The notes under the pieces were generated by a model. It was not told where the DNA came from and did not search any database. It saw only the letters and a list, made by a program, of their open reading frames with translations. The position numbers and the translations under genes were made by a program. From Phymorhynchus buccinoides (taxonomy: Eukaryota; Mollusca; Gastropoda; Neogastropoda; Raphitomidae), in NCBI GenBank assembly GCA_017654935.2, contig CM065699.1:22171751-22235750 (forward strand): a stretch of DNA of 64,000 nt, in the 5' to 3' direction. Positions 31,597-41,372 of this stretch are shown here, piece after piece (the stretch's first letter is position 1; each line of letters begins with the position of its first letter).

Positions 31597-33096
31597 ACAC
31601 ACACACAACTATTCGAAAGGAAGCTGGGAACCTTAATACCCCCACCAATAAAATAGTTTCAGACATGAACAAAAAATAATAGGGGAAGACGGGGTAAAAA
31701 GCGCATGGGCGGGTAAGAAGCCCACCCCAATTATCTCATGAAATAAAGAAAATTTCAGTCAAATTTGCCCATGAGACGAATGCTAGACATTAACGCTCGT
31801 CTCATGGGCAAAATGAGACTGAAATTTGCTTCATTTCATGAGATAATTGGGGTGGGCTTCTTACCCGCCCATGCGCTTTTTACCCCGTCTTCCCCTACTT
31901 GTAATATTTGTTATCAGTTTGTACTTTAGCCTACTGGAAACATATGAATGTGCTTTTTGTCTTGTTTACGAGTGCACTGTCTGCAGCAAAGCACAATCAT
32001 GATTTCTTGCGATTAGTGTGCTTCCTTACGGTTCATCAATCTTCTTCTTCTTCTTCTTCTATCGCTCAGACAGTTTGCTGTCAATTATGAGCGCAGATGC
32101 GTCATGCTGCTGTTATGCGCCTAACTAAGAAATAGTTAGGCCCAGCAAGACCGACTTCGGCTGAAGGAAATCGTTTTTGAAAGCGTTTCGTGAAAAAGGG
32201 CAGGAGAATGGACCGGTAAGGCAGAAAGATAGTAGATGACAGTAAGCAAAGGGAAAAGGCAGAGTCAAAGAGAGTGACAGATTAGAGGAAGTTACAAGCA
32301 CAGAACTTCCAGAAGGTGGGATAACTATTTATATAAAAGACCCCCCGGTATCCCCACGGGGGAAACGGTTCGTATAATTAGACAATAGTTTGTCCGTTTA
32401 AATCCTTTTAAAAAATGTGTATGTTTCAAAGACATGATGTGTCTGTATCATTTAAAGATAAAAAAATCTTTGATAACGAGTAATGGAGGTTAAGAATTGG
32501 GATAAGGACAATACATATTTTTCTCGATTTTTCAAACATTTTAATTTATGTTATAGGCGACATAAATGTCGCTTAAAACTCTAATAACATGAAAAGAAAA
32601 TATTTATCTGCATCTATATCCAATGTTGTACAAATATAGAATATTTTGTATGAAAACAATGCACTGGCGTAGGACGGGGGGGGGGGGGGGGGGGGGGGGG
32701 GGCAGCTGCCCCCCTGGCTTCGAGGAGGGGGGGCAGACGTATCTCTCTGCCTCCCCAACATATATAATGGCAAAAACAACAAAAAAACACCCACAAAAAC
32801 ACAGAAAGGACACAAGGAAACGAAAGAGTTAATAGTCTCAGCCCATTCACTACACATTGCTGTCATGGACTTGGTACTGCATCAAAGATGGATTTGAGGG
32901 GGGTTACAGGGGTTCAATAATAAAGTAAGTATTTTTGTAGGATTTACTAAGTCATGTAATTTAACCTATCCATCCATTCGTTTTGTCCGTGCGCTTGCAA
33001 AAACTCCCTATAAATTGTACCTTAGAACAACAAAACAGTAAGTAGGACTCTTTCTTTTTTTTCTCTTTTTCTTCTTTTTGGGGGGGTGGGTTACGG

Positions 33097-33135
<39 letters not shown>

Positions 33136-36100
33136 TGGATACGGTAGGTTTCCTACCACCTGATAGCCTATGACCCACCCACATGGCCTGGGTGGAGGAA
33201 GTATAACGTCGTCCGACTTACTGTCTCAAAAATAATTACCTGTATTCAGTTCCTTTCATAATAAAGTCAATGTGCAAAGAGACTTTGAGGATTATTGATT
33301 ATGCGCTACATCATTATTATAAATATCTAGGGTCATATCGATCAGGTCATTTTATCATGGGCACAGTCTGACCCAACACCCTGTGCCATATTGTTTCAGC
33401 GGCTGTGTCGCATGAGTTGCCGAGAAGCCAGGGACATCCTCGCTGCCTTCTACGTCCACAATGACCGCCTCATCGCCCTGGACACGCTCAAAAGGTCAGT
33501 TGACTGGCCACCACGTAAAAAAAGAGCCATTTTGTACTTTTGCAACCTCTATCCCCCCGTTCTGTACGTTCTGTCTGGTGGTACCCTAGAAGAATGATAG
33601 TGCCTTCTGGTTTTTACCCTAGAAGAATTATACCTTTTGGCTCTTACCTATGAAGAATGATAGTACCTTCTGGTTCTTACCCGTGAAGAATGATAGTACC
33701 TTCTGGCTCTTACCCTAGAAGAATGATAGTACCTTCTGGCTTTTACCCGAGAAGAATGATAGTACCTTCTGGCTTTTACCTGAGAAGAATGATAGTACCT
33801 TCTGGCTTTTACCTGTGAAGAATGATAGTACCTTCTGGCTTTTACCTGTGAAGAATGATAGTACCTTCTGGCTCTTACCCGTGAAGAATGATAGTACCTT
33901 CTGGCTCTTACCTGTGAAGAATGATAGTACCTTCTGGCTTTTACCCGTGAAGAATGATAGTACCTTCTGGCTTTTACCTGAGAAGAATGATAGTACCTTC
34001 TGGCTGTTACCCGTGAAGAATGATAGTACCTTCTGGCTTTACCTGTGAAGAATGATAGTACCTTCTGGCTCTTACCTGTGAAGAATGATAGTACCTTCTG
34101 GCTCTTACCTGTGAAGAATGATAGTACCTTCTGGCTCTTACCTGTGAAGAATGATAGTACCTTCTGGCTCTTACCTGTGAAGAATGATAGTACCTTCTGG
34201 CTCTTACCTGTGAAGAATGATAGTACCTTCTGGCTCTTACCCGAGAAGAATGATAGTGGCCTTCTGTGAAGAATGATAGTACCTTCTGGCTTACCTGTGA
34301 AGAATGATAGTACCTTCTGGCTCTTACCTGTGAAGAATGATAGTACCTTCTGGCTCTTACCTGTGAAGAATGATAGTACCTTCTGGCTCTTACCGGTGAA
34401 GAATGATAGTACCTTCTGGCTCTTACCTGTGAAGAATGATAGTACCTTCTGGCTCTTTCCCATGAAGAATGATAGTACCTTCTGGCTCTTTACCAGTGAA
34501 GAATGATAGTACCTTCTGGCTTTTACCTGTGAAGAATGATAGTACCTTCTGGCTCTTACCTGTGAAGAATGATAGTACCTTACCTGTGAAGAATGATAGT
34601 ACCTTCTGGCTCTTACCTGTGAAGAATGATAGTACCTTCTGGCTTTTACCGGTGAAGAATGATAGTACCTTCTGGCTCTTACCCATGAAGAATGATAGTA
34701 CCTTCTGGCTCTTACCTGTGAAGAATGATAGTACCTTCTGGCTCTTACCCGTGAAGAATGATAGTACCTTCTGGCTCTTACCTGTGAAGAATGATAGTAC
34801 CTTCTGGCTCTTTACCCATGAAGAATGATAGTACCTTCTGGCTCTTACCCGTGAAGAATGATAGTACCTTCTGGCTTTTACCCCGAGAAGAATGATAGTA
34901 CCTTCTGGCTTTTACCCGTGAAGAATGATAGTACCTTCTGGCTCTTACCCGTGAAGAATGATAGTACCTTCTGGCTTTTACCTGTGAAGAATGATTGTAC
35001 CTTCTGGCTTTTACCCCAGAAGAATGATAGTACCTTCTATCGTTTACCCGTGAAGAATGATAGTACCTTCTGTCGTTTACCCGTGAAGAATGATAGTACC
35101 TTCTGGCTTTTACCGGTGAAGAATGATAGTACCTTCTGGCTTTTACCGGTGAAGAATGATAGTACCTTCTGTCGTTTACCGGTGAAGAATGATAGTACCT
35201 TCTGGCTCTTACCCAAGAAGAATGATAGTACCTTCTGTCGTTTACCGGTGAAGAATGATAGTACCTTCTGTCGTTTACCGGTGAAGAATGATAGTACCTT
35301 CTGTCGTTTACTGGTGAAGAATGATAGTACCTTCTGTCGTTTACCGGTGAAGAATGATAGTACCTTCTGGCTCTTACCTGTGAAGAATGATAGTACCTTC
35401 TGTCATATAAACCTCAAAACCCACCTGTTTTCCTGTCATTGACACTCATTCTCTCTTTCCCTCCTCTTTCTTGCCTTTAGGTCTATTTCTTAAATGTGTG
35501 TGTGTGTGTGTGTGTGTGATCTCCTTGTTCGTCGTTGTATAGCGTCTTTGTTTGAATGCTTTATGAATGTTTAACTGTGTGCGCTTTGATTTGATTTATA
35601 TAAAGACATAGCGCGGTATGAATGCTGTATGTTGTTATACTTTCTCTGTGTGTTGTTTGTACTTTGTGTGTGTGTGTGTGTGTTCAGGGTGTTGACGGAC
35701 TACCAGACGGTGGTAGGAGAGGAGTACCTTCTGACACTCTTCCCCTTCGAGGGCGACAAGAAAATGGCCCTGGACATTCTGCGAACTGTGAGTGCTTTTG
35801 TCATCGTTGTTCTTATGCCCCATTACACCGTGCAAAGGAATACCATATTTTACGGATTAACCCTTTCATTTTTCAGCAAAAATGTCCATTAAGCTTCCCT
35901 GGGTAGAGACAAAAATCTGTCGGTCATATTGGGGATTCCTCTGTGACATATTTAAAGTAAAGGCCTATCTTAACTTCCAAAATTACGAAAATAGGGTATT
36001 TATATAACTGGCCCTCATTTGATGATTTGTGGTGACATGGGTGTTAAACCATTGTGGTGCAAAAATCTGAAAAAATGCGACATTGGCGGTGAAAGGGTTA

Positions 36101-39100
36101 AAATGTAATACGAAGGCCTCTCATTATATTTTGCAATGTGAAGATTCCAATAATGTCACACAAATGTGAATAGTGTCATGAGACAGACCATTATCACAAT
36201 ACTTATGTTGCACATTTTCACTATTTTCCGCCTTGTCATAGCCGTTGAGCAAAGCAAAATGTCCACCAAGGTGAACGTTGATCCCAAGCTGTGAAAATCT
36301 CTTTAATGCCGAGATTTTCTTTCTATAACCGTGTGCATTTATGATCAAGGACAGACATTCAAGCAAAGGTATTATATGTTTATAGGTTGTTTTTTAAACA
36401 TTGCACGGTCAGATATAAAAGTTTACAACGGGCTGAAGAATTTTCAGTTAAGCAGAAGAATGTTAGAAGAAACCGTGACCATTACAATCATCAAAATGAC
36501 TGTTGTGACTGTTAAAACCTTATGGAAGTTCAGTTTAACGTCGCGTATCGGCTTTCGCCATGTACGACGGGCTGAACAAACCAACCAGGGTATAAACAAA
36601 AATTTATATTCCTGAATCACTGTCTTAGCCAAAAGGCAGAGAAGCGATCAGAATTAAAAGATAAAAAACCTTAGCCAATGCAAAGCCTCTTGTAGGCAAT
36701 GATCTCTGGATAAGTGCTGATGAGATGGAAAACATAATGAGCATTTCATCAGGAAGCCTTGATAAGATCTTGCTACAACACCTGGGTATGTGGAATCGTT
36801 ATAACCGTTGAGTGCCCCACTAGTTTACTTAAGAGCAGAGAAGTGGTGTGGCTGAATAAAGCACCCAAACTACACAGAATATTTGATGGCGAGAAGTCAG
36901 CTGGCATCTAGGACATCATGACTGATGATGAAACGTGTATCTGTCAGTATGATCCAGAAACCAAGCAATAAATAGCCGTTTGTATGTTCTGGATGATAAA
37001 TCATTAGTAAATTTATACAGAAAACGGCAGTAGCAAAATTTCTCAAACAAATAGTCACCTTGAATGTGTACTGAAAAGCTGGTTCCAGGGCCCAGTTCCT
37101 TTTCCAGAGAGAAGAGCTATCACTGCGGATTGAAAAATAAGCATACTTTTCCCCAAGGCCTTTTTTATTTGCCGTCCAAGCACTGATACCCAGTGCCCCC
37201 TATTTTATTGTGACAACGCAAGTGAGTACACTGCTCCAGCTACTGGGGACACTTTGCCAGAAAACAGACTTTTGCAGAGATCAGTTGGCCTCCTATCCAC
37301 CTAGTTTTCCGACTTAGTCCCTTGTGATGTTTTCCTATTATTTTATGTGAAACTTTGGCGAAGGGGAGAGCAAATGTAGAAAGTTGAAAATGCTTGATAG
37401 TTCGCCGAGGGCGCTATTTTTTTACATACCCCAGTCGACCTGGACTGGTGCCATAATCGTTTGGTTTGAAAGAACACCAAAGTGTGTGTATTCTAAACTG
37501 GAGCCAAAAAATTAAGCAACCTTTTGCAAAACAATGCAAACTATTTCTCAGAGTGATTGGCACAGATTTATTTGTGTAAATCTACAAATGTAGCCTATGG
37601 CTAGTACCCACGTGTCGTCATATCCGGCCACAAGGAGCGCCATATTATGGGAGACCGCCATCTTGCGCATTTTGAAAAATGCCAGATCGATCTGCAGTAT
37701 TTGGCTGTTCCAATTCGAAACTTATCTAAACTGTATTTAAACATCTGGATGTTATCTTTACACATTTAGATAACATTTACACTTTGTTTACACACATAAT
37801 AAGGACTAAGATGATGACACTTCCGTTGACATGGTCGTGATGCGCACGCAGGTGGGTTGGAGCCTAAAATTACCGACTTTATGAAGTGGGTTTTTTTGGG
37901 GGGGGTGGTGCGCCTTATAGTCCAAAAGTCACGATAAAAGTTTGCCTCTGTAACTATCTATATTCTTCATCAGCACGGCTCCCTATACTGAATTCTTTTG
38001 ATAAATGCGATCCTCTTTTGTTTAGGAAATGAGAATCCATGAATCTAAATACCTGTACCGCGTGGTCCGTGTGGTTGCAGGTTCGCTCGGACGTTGCCAA
38101 CATGATGGGATGCGGAGGTCACCAGCTGTTTGGGGAGCTGGGCACCCTCCACTCTCAGGCCCGGCCCGTCCGGCCCCACATGTACGGCAGCCTGGAGCAG
38201 CAGGCCCTGCTCCTGCCGGTCAGTACACAGCGTGTCGGTCAGTCTGTCTGTCTGTGCGTTTGTGTCCTTTTTCTGCGTTTCCAGGCCATATGGTCATAAC
38301 GGGTAAGGTATGTATGTGTCCAGTTTTCAGTTTTCACTGGTCTCCCGATTTTGGAGGAGTTTGTCAATATGGCCGGGAACTTCTTCTTCTTCTTTTTCTT
38401 CTGCGTTCCCAGAAAAAAGGCAGGAGAATGGGCCAGTAAGTCAGAAAGATAGTAGATGATAGAAAGCAATGGGAGAAGGCAGAGTCAAAGAGAGTGGCAG
38501 ATTAAAGGAAGTTACAAACACAGAACTTCCAGAAGGTGGGGGAACTATTTTTTTACAAAAGACCCCCGGTATCTCCACGGGGAAGCCGGGAACAAAGAAG
38601 AAGAAGAAGAAGGAGGAGGAGTTTGTGTCCAAATTAGGGCCTACTGCAACTGGGGGAAAAGTTTTGGATGGATTTTATAAAATTTTGTAGAAGGTTAAGG
38701 GTTACACAGGTAGCATGGTTAATTTGCAGCATTCTTCAGACAGTCATACAGTACGTAATTTACATTGCATTTTTAATTTGTCTCCTTTTTGGAGTTTAAC
38801 GAAAATCATTTTTTAAAGATACAAATTACGATTTCTCTACTAGGCAGTGTGGACAGAAATTTGGTGATTTAATCAAAGACTGTACAGCGGAAGATAAACA
38901 TCCGGTCTCTTTTCCATATATGAGTAGTGAGGACAGAAACACTGGTTATGTCCCTTTGAAACGTGACACATTTTACACATTGATAGGCCAGTTGAATTCT
39001 CCGTTCAAGTTCCAGTCCGAGTTTTTGGATAGCCTCCACTGTGAATAGTGTACACGTCCCCACTAACGATAACTCTATCAGCCCGGTTCGCCGAGCTTTT

Positions 39101-40341
39101 AAATAATCCATCTTACCCTTTTGGAATATCTTTGATTTAATCAAGTAGTTCCAGGGTAAGCAGTAGGTCTTCTATCTTTTTCTAACAGGGAATGCGCCTT
39201 CCTAGTTACGTCGCGACTCTCATCAGAAGTGGCGTCTGCAACGTATCAAACCAGAACCAGAACAGAACCAGTTGTTTGAATGTATTTAATTTTTAAGTTG
39301 GATCAGTTTCATTGCTTTCTAATAAGTATATCTATTATCTCCCTCTCTCTCTTCTTAGGGACTTTACTGGTTTCGTACTGCCTCCGGGCATTGCCTCCAG
39401 TATTGTTCCCACCATATTTGTATTTACAAATGTCCCATATGTGTCTGATTCAGACCAAGAGGACGTAAAACTCCATTTTCTCTCTCTCTCTCTTCTTGCT
39501 AAATTCCAAACATGTGAATAATTAGGCAAAAAGTGTCTGCACATGGAGGGGGAATCCTCACATGTTTGTTCTAAGGCGGATCATATAAACAAGTTATATT
39601 ATAAGCCCTATTGGCCACTGTAACTAGGGTTATTAACGCCCTTGACGTCAAGAGTTAAGCCCTTGTTGATCAGTGTCCAAAAGGGCATTCACTCTTGCAA
39701 AAGGCAGCCATTCAGTGGCCTCAAATAGGATTATTGCCGTGAGTTATTCTCTTGTTTGGTCAGTACTCAACCATCTTCCCCCACCCACCAAGGGCATTCA
39801 CTCTTGCAAAAGGTGTTCTTTGCAGTGGCCAATAGATTTTAAATATGTAATTAATGACGCCTAATGCAGCAATTTTTTTATTTTTAATTTTTTTTTAAAA
39901 TTTTACATACAGTGCTTATTCTCCAAAACATTTAAAAAAACAACCCCAAAACCACCTCCACCTCAAATCTTCTTCCATCATTTCTTTCTCTTTCTCTCCT
40001 TGTTTTTCTCATGCATTCCCCAGCGTTTGATGATGTCACGCGTTATATGACAGTTTCTCCCTTTCCCCTCGCTTTTTGTCCAGGGTAAAGGCAAGCTGGG
40101 GATCCCCCCCACAGCCAGCGTGGGGGGGTTGCCGTCCATCTACACGGGACACCCGTCCTACGCCTACCCTGCGGACTTCACCTACAGCCAGCACAGGGGC
40201 TACCCAGGCACCGTGGGCTTCCCGTCCAAAGCCAGGGGACCCACCCACTACCCCGGGGGCGCCCCCGCCCTGGGGAAGCACGCGGGGGCGCCATACCCTA
40301 CCGGCTTTCCCAACCTGGATGCCCGGGGTTTTGCCTATTGA
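25908..40341 (+). CDS. DUF4476-like protein with Gly/Pro/Tyr-rich C-terminal tail (7 exons, 262 aa)
   Basis: Exons 25908-25967, 26697-26765, 29790-29858, 33400-33494, 35688-35787, 38081-38218 and 40084-40341 join in one open frame. All introns are GT-AG; phases are 0 except the intron between exons 4 and 5 (AG|G). The N-terminal 150 residues hold repeated segments of the type D-(K/R)-(I/L)-x-A-(L/M)-x-x-L (DKIRAMRMLEL, DRLIALDTLKR, DKKMALDILRT) after helix-breaking loops (GHFNATQASL, YVHN, TLFPFEG). That layout resembles the DUF4476 family, whose function is unknown. The last 85 residues are low-complexity, rich in Gly, Pro, Tyr and His (GHPSYAYPADFTYSQHRGYP), ending ARGFAY. No signal peptide or membrane helix is seen, so it is probably intracellular. 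The family name is my reading by pattern and needs a profile search; the gene structure itself is well supported. Confidence 0.78.
25968..26119. repeat. CT microsatellite beginning at the exon 1 donor
   Basis: About 150 bases of (CT)n with short CACTCTCAC interruptions; its first bases are the 5' splice site of exon 1. Confidence 0.95.
26269..26334. repeat. GT microsatellite
   Basis: (GT)n with single interruptions in intron 1. Confidence 0.95.
26697..26765 (+). CDS. DUF4476-like gene, exon 2
   Basis: 69 bases, phase 0 to 0, between GTCGTCCAG and the strong donor CAG|GTAAGT. Encodes ETDSHKEKLQLLYSSKGHFN and ATQ. Confidence 0.8.
26800..27022 (-). mobile_element. GAA-tailed retroposon D, partial copy
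   Basis: CCCCGTGGGGATACCGGGGG...CTAATCTGCCACTCTCTTTG AGTCTGCCTTTTTCC matches the reverse complement of the full element at 42693-43005; the distal part with the GAA tail is missing. A segment near the start (GACTGGGCTTGG) is locally duplicated. Confidence 0.7.
27045..27178 (+). repeat. Dispersed repeat E, copy 2
   Basis: Same blocks as 13844-13955 (GGGAGACCAGTGAAAACTGA, CCATTATGGCCATATGACCT, ending CGCAGAAGAAG). Confidence 0.6.
27217..27582. other. Intron 2 segment with poly-C tracts
   Basis: C runs near 27216-27231 and 27561-27582 (about 22 C); the intervening sequence repeats GTATGTGG and CCACATACC motifs, a possible short inverted repeat. No exon seen. Confidence 0.5.
27875..27912. repeat. 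GT microsatellite
   Basis: (GT)n near 27886-27908 with flanking GCGC/GTGC variants. Confidence 0.85.
27925..28463 (-). mobile_element. Full-length-looking tRNA-derived SINE with internal hairpin
   Basis: On the minus strand the head reads GGTGGCAGAGTGGTTAAGAC (A box) and CGGGTCCGAATCCCGG (B box), as in a tRNA-Leu/Ser-type promoter. The far end carries the same CCCGAATTTCACAGAG...TCTCTGTGACTAGAATATAC module and TACCAAATACC tail as the other SINE copies. In between are a poly-G run (28049-28070) and an inverted repeat pairing 28218-28257 with 28308-28345 (CATGGACACTACAC / GTGTAGTGTCCATG). Confidence 0.8.
28464..29789 (+). repeat. 110-120 base minisatellite carrying the exon 3 acceptor
   Basis: Eleven tandem units upstream of exon 3. 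Each contains the SINE head fragment GCAGTCACGCATTACATTTG...CCACTCTGCCACC, a CT/TATATG spacer, and GTGCTGTCCTCCAGGCTTCG TTGATAAT. That last part is the real exon 3 acceptor plus the first 14 exon bases. Acceptor copies lie near 28496, 28613, 28732, 28851, 28970, 29081, 29200, 29318, 29428, 29540 and 29652; the true one ends at 29789. Confidence 0.92.
29790..29858 (+). CDS. DUF4476-like gene, exon 3
   Basis: 69 bases, phase 0 to 0, from CCTCCAG to the donor TTG|GTAAGA. Encodes ASLIMNALSRPEDKIRAMRM and LEL. Confidence 0.85.
29866..30312. repeat. ATC trinucleotide repeat
   Basis: About 450 bases of (ATC)n mixed with GTTGTCAATCTC-type blocks, beginning 8 bases after the exon 3 donor. Confidence 0.95.
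30395..30545. mobile_element. Retroposon D, tail-proximal fragment
   Basis: CGATCGCTCAGACAGTTTCC, then TGCGTCATGCTGCTGTTATG, then CCTAACTAAGAAATAGTTAG GCCCAGC match 42700-42790 of the full element; the rest is missing. Confidence 0.75.
30546..31425. other. Intron 3 sequence, nothing recognised
   Basis: AT-rich, no exon or clear repeat apart from a short AAGAAG run near 30918-30945. Confidence 0.5.
31430..31608. repeat. CA/CG microsatellite
   Basis: (CA)n with a central (CG)n-rich zone (31500-31527), alternating purine-pyrimidine, a Z-DNA-prone composition. Confidence 0.95.
31682..31895. mobile_element. Palindromic (foldback) MITE, copy 1
   Basis: TA (31680-31681) | GGGGAAGACGGGGTAAAAAG ... 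CTTTTTACCCCGTCTTCCCC | TA. The two arms of about 98 bases are almost perfect inverted repeats around a 17-base loop (ATGCTAGACATTAACGC). The TA duplication fits the Tc1/mariner superfamily. The sister copy at 41753-41967 is nearly identical. Confidence 0.88.
32038..32370. mobile_element. Retroposon D, near-complete copy
   Basis: Begins CTTCTTCTTCTTC, then ATCGCTCAGACAGTTTGCTG, the hairpin CCTAACTAAGAAATAGTTAG G, GGCAGAGTCAAAGAGAGTGA, ACTTCCAGAAGGTGG and ends CCGGTATCCCCACGGGG. Same length and order as 42693-43005. On the minus strand it reads 5' CCCCGTGGGG to a 3' (GAA)n tail. Confidence 0.8.
32676..32702. repeat. Poly-G tract (about 26 G)
   Basis: Uninterrupted G run; flanking GCACTGGCGTAGGAC / CAGCTGCCCCCCTGGC. 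Confidence 0.9.
33098..33133. repeat. Poly-C tract (about 33 C)
   Basis: Uninterrupted C run in intron 3, preceded by GGGGGGGTGGGTTACGGAA. Confidence 0.9.
33400..33494 (+). CDS. DUF4476-like gene, exon 4
   Basis: 95 bases, entering phase 0 after TTGTTTCAG and leaving with two bases (AAAAG|GTCAGT). Encodes RLCRMSCREARDILAAFYVH and NDRLIALDTLK. Confidence 0.88.
33581..35404 (+). repeat. 30-base minisatellite in intron 4 (about 60 units)
   Basis: Unit GAAGAATGATAGTACCTTCT followed by GGCTCTTACC(C/T)GT, starting about 87 bases after the exon 4 donor. The stretch AGTACCTTCTG in every unit also occurs in the next exon at 35723-35733, followed there by a similar CTCTTCC. Later units (35035-35400) use TGTCGTTTACC in place of GGCTCTTACC, so the array has sub-families. 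Confidence 0.95.
35688..35787 (+). CDS. DUF4476-like gene, exon 5
   Basis: 100 bases from a (GT)n-TTCAG acceptor to ACT|GTGAGT. Encodes VLTDYQTVVGEEYLLTLFPF and EGDKKMALDILRT, the clearest DUF4476-like segment. Confidence 0.9.
35857..36101. mobile_element. TTAA-flanked MITE (piggyBac-like), copy 2
   Basis: TTAA at both ends, CCCTTTCATTTTTCAGC on the left (degraded) and TTGGCGGTGAAAGGG on the right. Internal CTGGGTAGAGAC, GGGGATTCCTCTGTGACATA and GTGACATGGGTGTTAAACCA are shared with 49688-49929. Confidence 0.8.
36520..36655. repeat. Dispersed 130 bp repeat, copy 2
   Basis: Nearly identical to 11085-11215, and lies directly upstream of the mariner relic. Confidence 0.65.
36690..37080 (+). pseudogene. 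Mariner transposase relic
   Basis: Degraded reading: ADEMENIMSISSGSLDKILL QHLGMWNRYNR(stop)VPH, equivalent to the helix-turn-helix region of mariner transposases (IS.GS...I...HLGM...RWVP). It is followed about 120 bases on by DIMTDDETCICQYDPETKQ, equivalent to the catalytic block around the first aspartate (VTGDET.....YDPETK). Several stop codons and frame changes interrupt it. The catalytic D itself is still legible as DDET. Confidence 0.78.
37081..38028. other. Intron 5 sequence, nothing recognised
   Basis: May include the degraded remainder of the mariner element. Near 37905-37935 GGTGCGCCTTATAGTCC resembles the interior of the MITE at 18941. No exon found. Confidence 0.45.
38081..38218 (+). 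CDS. DUF4476-like gene, exon 6
   Basis: 138 bases, phase 0 to 0, from GTGGTTGCAG to CCG|GTCAGT. Encodes VRSDVANMMGCGGHQLFGEL, then RPVRPHMYGSLEQQALLLP, the transition from helical repeats to the low-complexity tail. Confidence 0.85.
38270..38392 (-). repeat. Dispersed repeat E, copy 3
   Basis: The reverse complement of 13844-13955 blocks (CCAGGCCATATGGTCATAAC, TTTTCAGTTTTCACTGGTCT). It abuts the retroposon D copy at 38395. Confidence 0.6.
38393..38610. mobile_element. Retroposon D, partial copy
   Basis: AAAAAAGGCAGGAGAATGGG, AGTAGATGATAGAAAGCAAT, AGAACTTCCAGAAGGTGGGG and CCCCGGTATCTCCACGGGG match 42838-43004; the tail-proximal half is replaced by repeat E and CTTCTTCTTC. Confidence 0.72.
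39360..39475 (+). repeat. Dispersed repeat F, copy 3
   Basis: TACTGCCTCCGGGCATTGCC, TGTTCCCACCATATTTGTAT, AGACCAAGAGGACG; related to 20105-20235. Confidence 0.5.
39611..39832. mobile_element. TA-flanked MITE with TTGGCCACTG ends, simple copy (reverse)
   Basis: TA|TTGGCCACTGTAACTAGGGT ... TTTGCAGTGGCCAA|TA. Clean TA duplication on both sides. Interior GGGCATTCACTCTTGCAAAA occurs twice. Confidence 0.8.
40084..40341 (+). CDS. DUF4476-like gene, last exon
   Basis: 258 bases from TTTTGTCCAG to TGA at 40339-40341. Encodes GKGKLGIPPTASVGGLPSIY, TGHPSYAYPADFTYSQHRGY and a Gly/Pro/His-rich end (ARGFAY). The high GC content contrasts with the surrounding AT-rich DNA, as expected for coding sequence. 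Confidence 0.88.
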   Translation, partial: GKGKLGIPPTASVGGLPSIYTGHPSYAYPADFTYSQHRGYPGTVGFPSKARGPTHYPGGAPALGKHAGAPYPTGFPNLDARGFAY

Positions 40342-40386
40342 GGGGGGTTTCCTGGTCACGATTTGCCTTGCTATTTTTTTTGGTCT

Positions 40387-40387
<1 letters not shown>

Positions 40388-40417
<30 letters not shown>
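40388..40417. repeat. Poly-C tract (about 30 C) in the 3' untranslated region
   Basis: Begins about 46 bases after the stop codon; a further G run lies at 40467-40477 and (GT)n plus a G run at 40747-40800. Confidence 0.9.
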
Positions 40418-41153
40418 ACGTGCGACACGGTCGTGTTGTTACTATAGCGTGTCACTGTGTTGCCATGGGGGGGGGGGGAGAGTGAACAAAAATAGCAACG
40501 TGCGTTTCGATCGTCAAGCAAAGTGGTGGGAACTATTGTTTTTGCTTTTGTTCGTGGTCCGTTTGTACGACGTGCATGTGACGTGTCCGTTTAGACACTA
40601 AATCCAGGTAACCATGCGAGGGAACATTGCACCCCGTTGGGTTTTTTTTTGTGGAGGCTGGGGGTGAGAGCGGTAGAGGGTTAAGGGCGTGTAGTGCTGT
40701 GCTGTGGTGTCTATGATAATGTGAGTGTTAATGTTCGAGAGAAGTGTGTGTGTGTGTGTGTGTGTGGTGTGGTGTGCTTTATGGGGGGGGGGGGGGGGGG
40801 CACAGAGAGAGAGAGAGAGAGGCTATTTAGATGTGAATATTTTTGAATTTAACAAAATGTGTGTGCTCCTCAGACAAAACAAAAAACATGAAATGGTCAT
40901 AGCTTCTCAGTACCAAAATTGATGAAATTTAAAAAGAATCAATATAGTTTTAATCCTACTAGTCACTAATTAACATTCATAGAAATGTTTCAAAATCAAA
41001 ATGAAGAGAAATGGCTTCCTTTTTGTGTGCTTTTTATAAAAGATAAAACTGACAAAAAACCTGAATTTATATCACAGAATCCCCTTATAGTCGTTGCTTT
41101 ATCAGATGGCTTTTTTTTTTAATCTCTTAAAAACTAGTGTATCTTAGTATCTG

Positions 41154-41159
41154 AATAAA
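41154..41159 (+). terminator. Candidate polyadenylation signal of the DUF4476-like gene
   Basis: AATAAA about 810 bases after the stop codon and just before the next repeat (SINE at 41226), a plausible end of the transcription unit. Confidence 0.4.
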
Positions 41160-41225
41160 AAAGAAACTAAAAACTATGCTCTTGATGTTGTTTTTTCCCC
41201 CTCTTCTTTTTGTTGTTGTTGATGT

Positions 41226-41341
41226 GTAGAGTGGCACAGTGGTAGCGCGTTCGCTTCGTGTCAAGTAAACCCGAGTTCGAACCTGGGTACAGGGGATTTT
41301 TTCCTCTCACTTTGCACTAGGCCTTACGGTCTGAACGTGGA

Positions 41342-41372
<31 letters not shown>

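Noticed and set aside
33648..35442. Long repetitive open frames on both strands (GKSQKVLSFFT and VKNDSTFWLLP repeats)
   Set aside because: Artefacts of the 30-base unit (divisible by three, no stops); the region is intron 4 of the DUF4476-like gene. The protein repeats look elegant but there is no evidence of translation.
38869..39144. Minus-strand open frame of 91 residues with several Cys and Arg
   Set aside because: No family motif recognised, no splice context, and it lies in the intron of a plus-strand gene.
41226..41300. Functional tRNA gene
   Set aside because: A and B boxes are present but no cloverleaf acceptor stem or anticodon arm can be formed; it continues into a SINE body.
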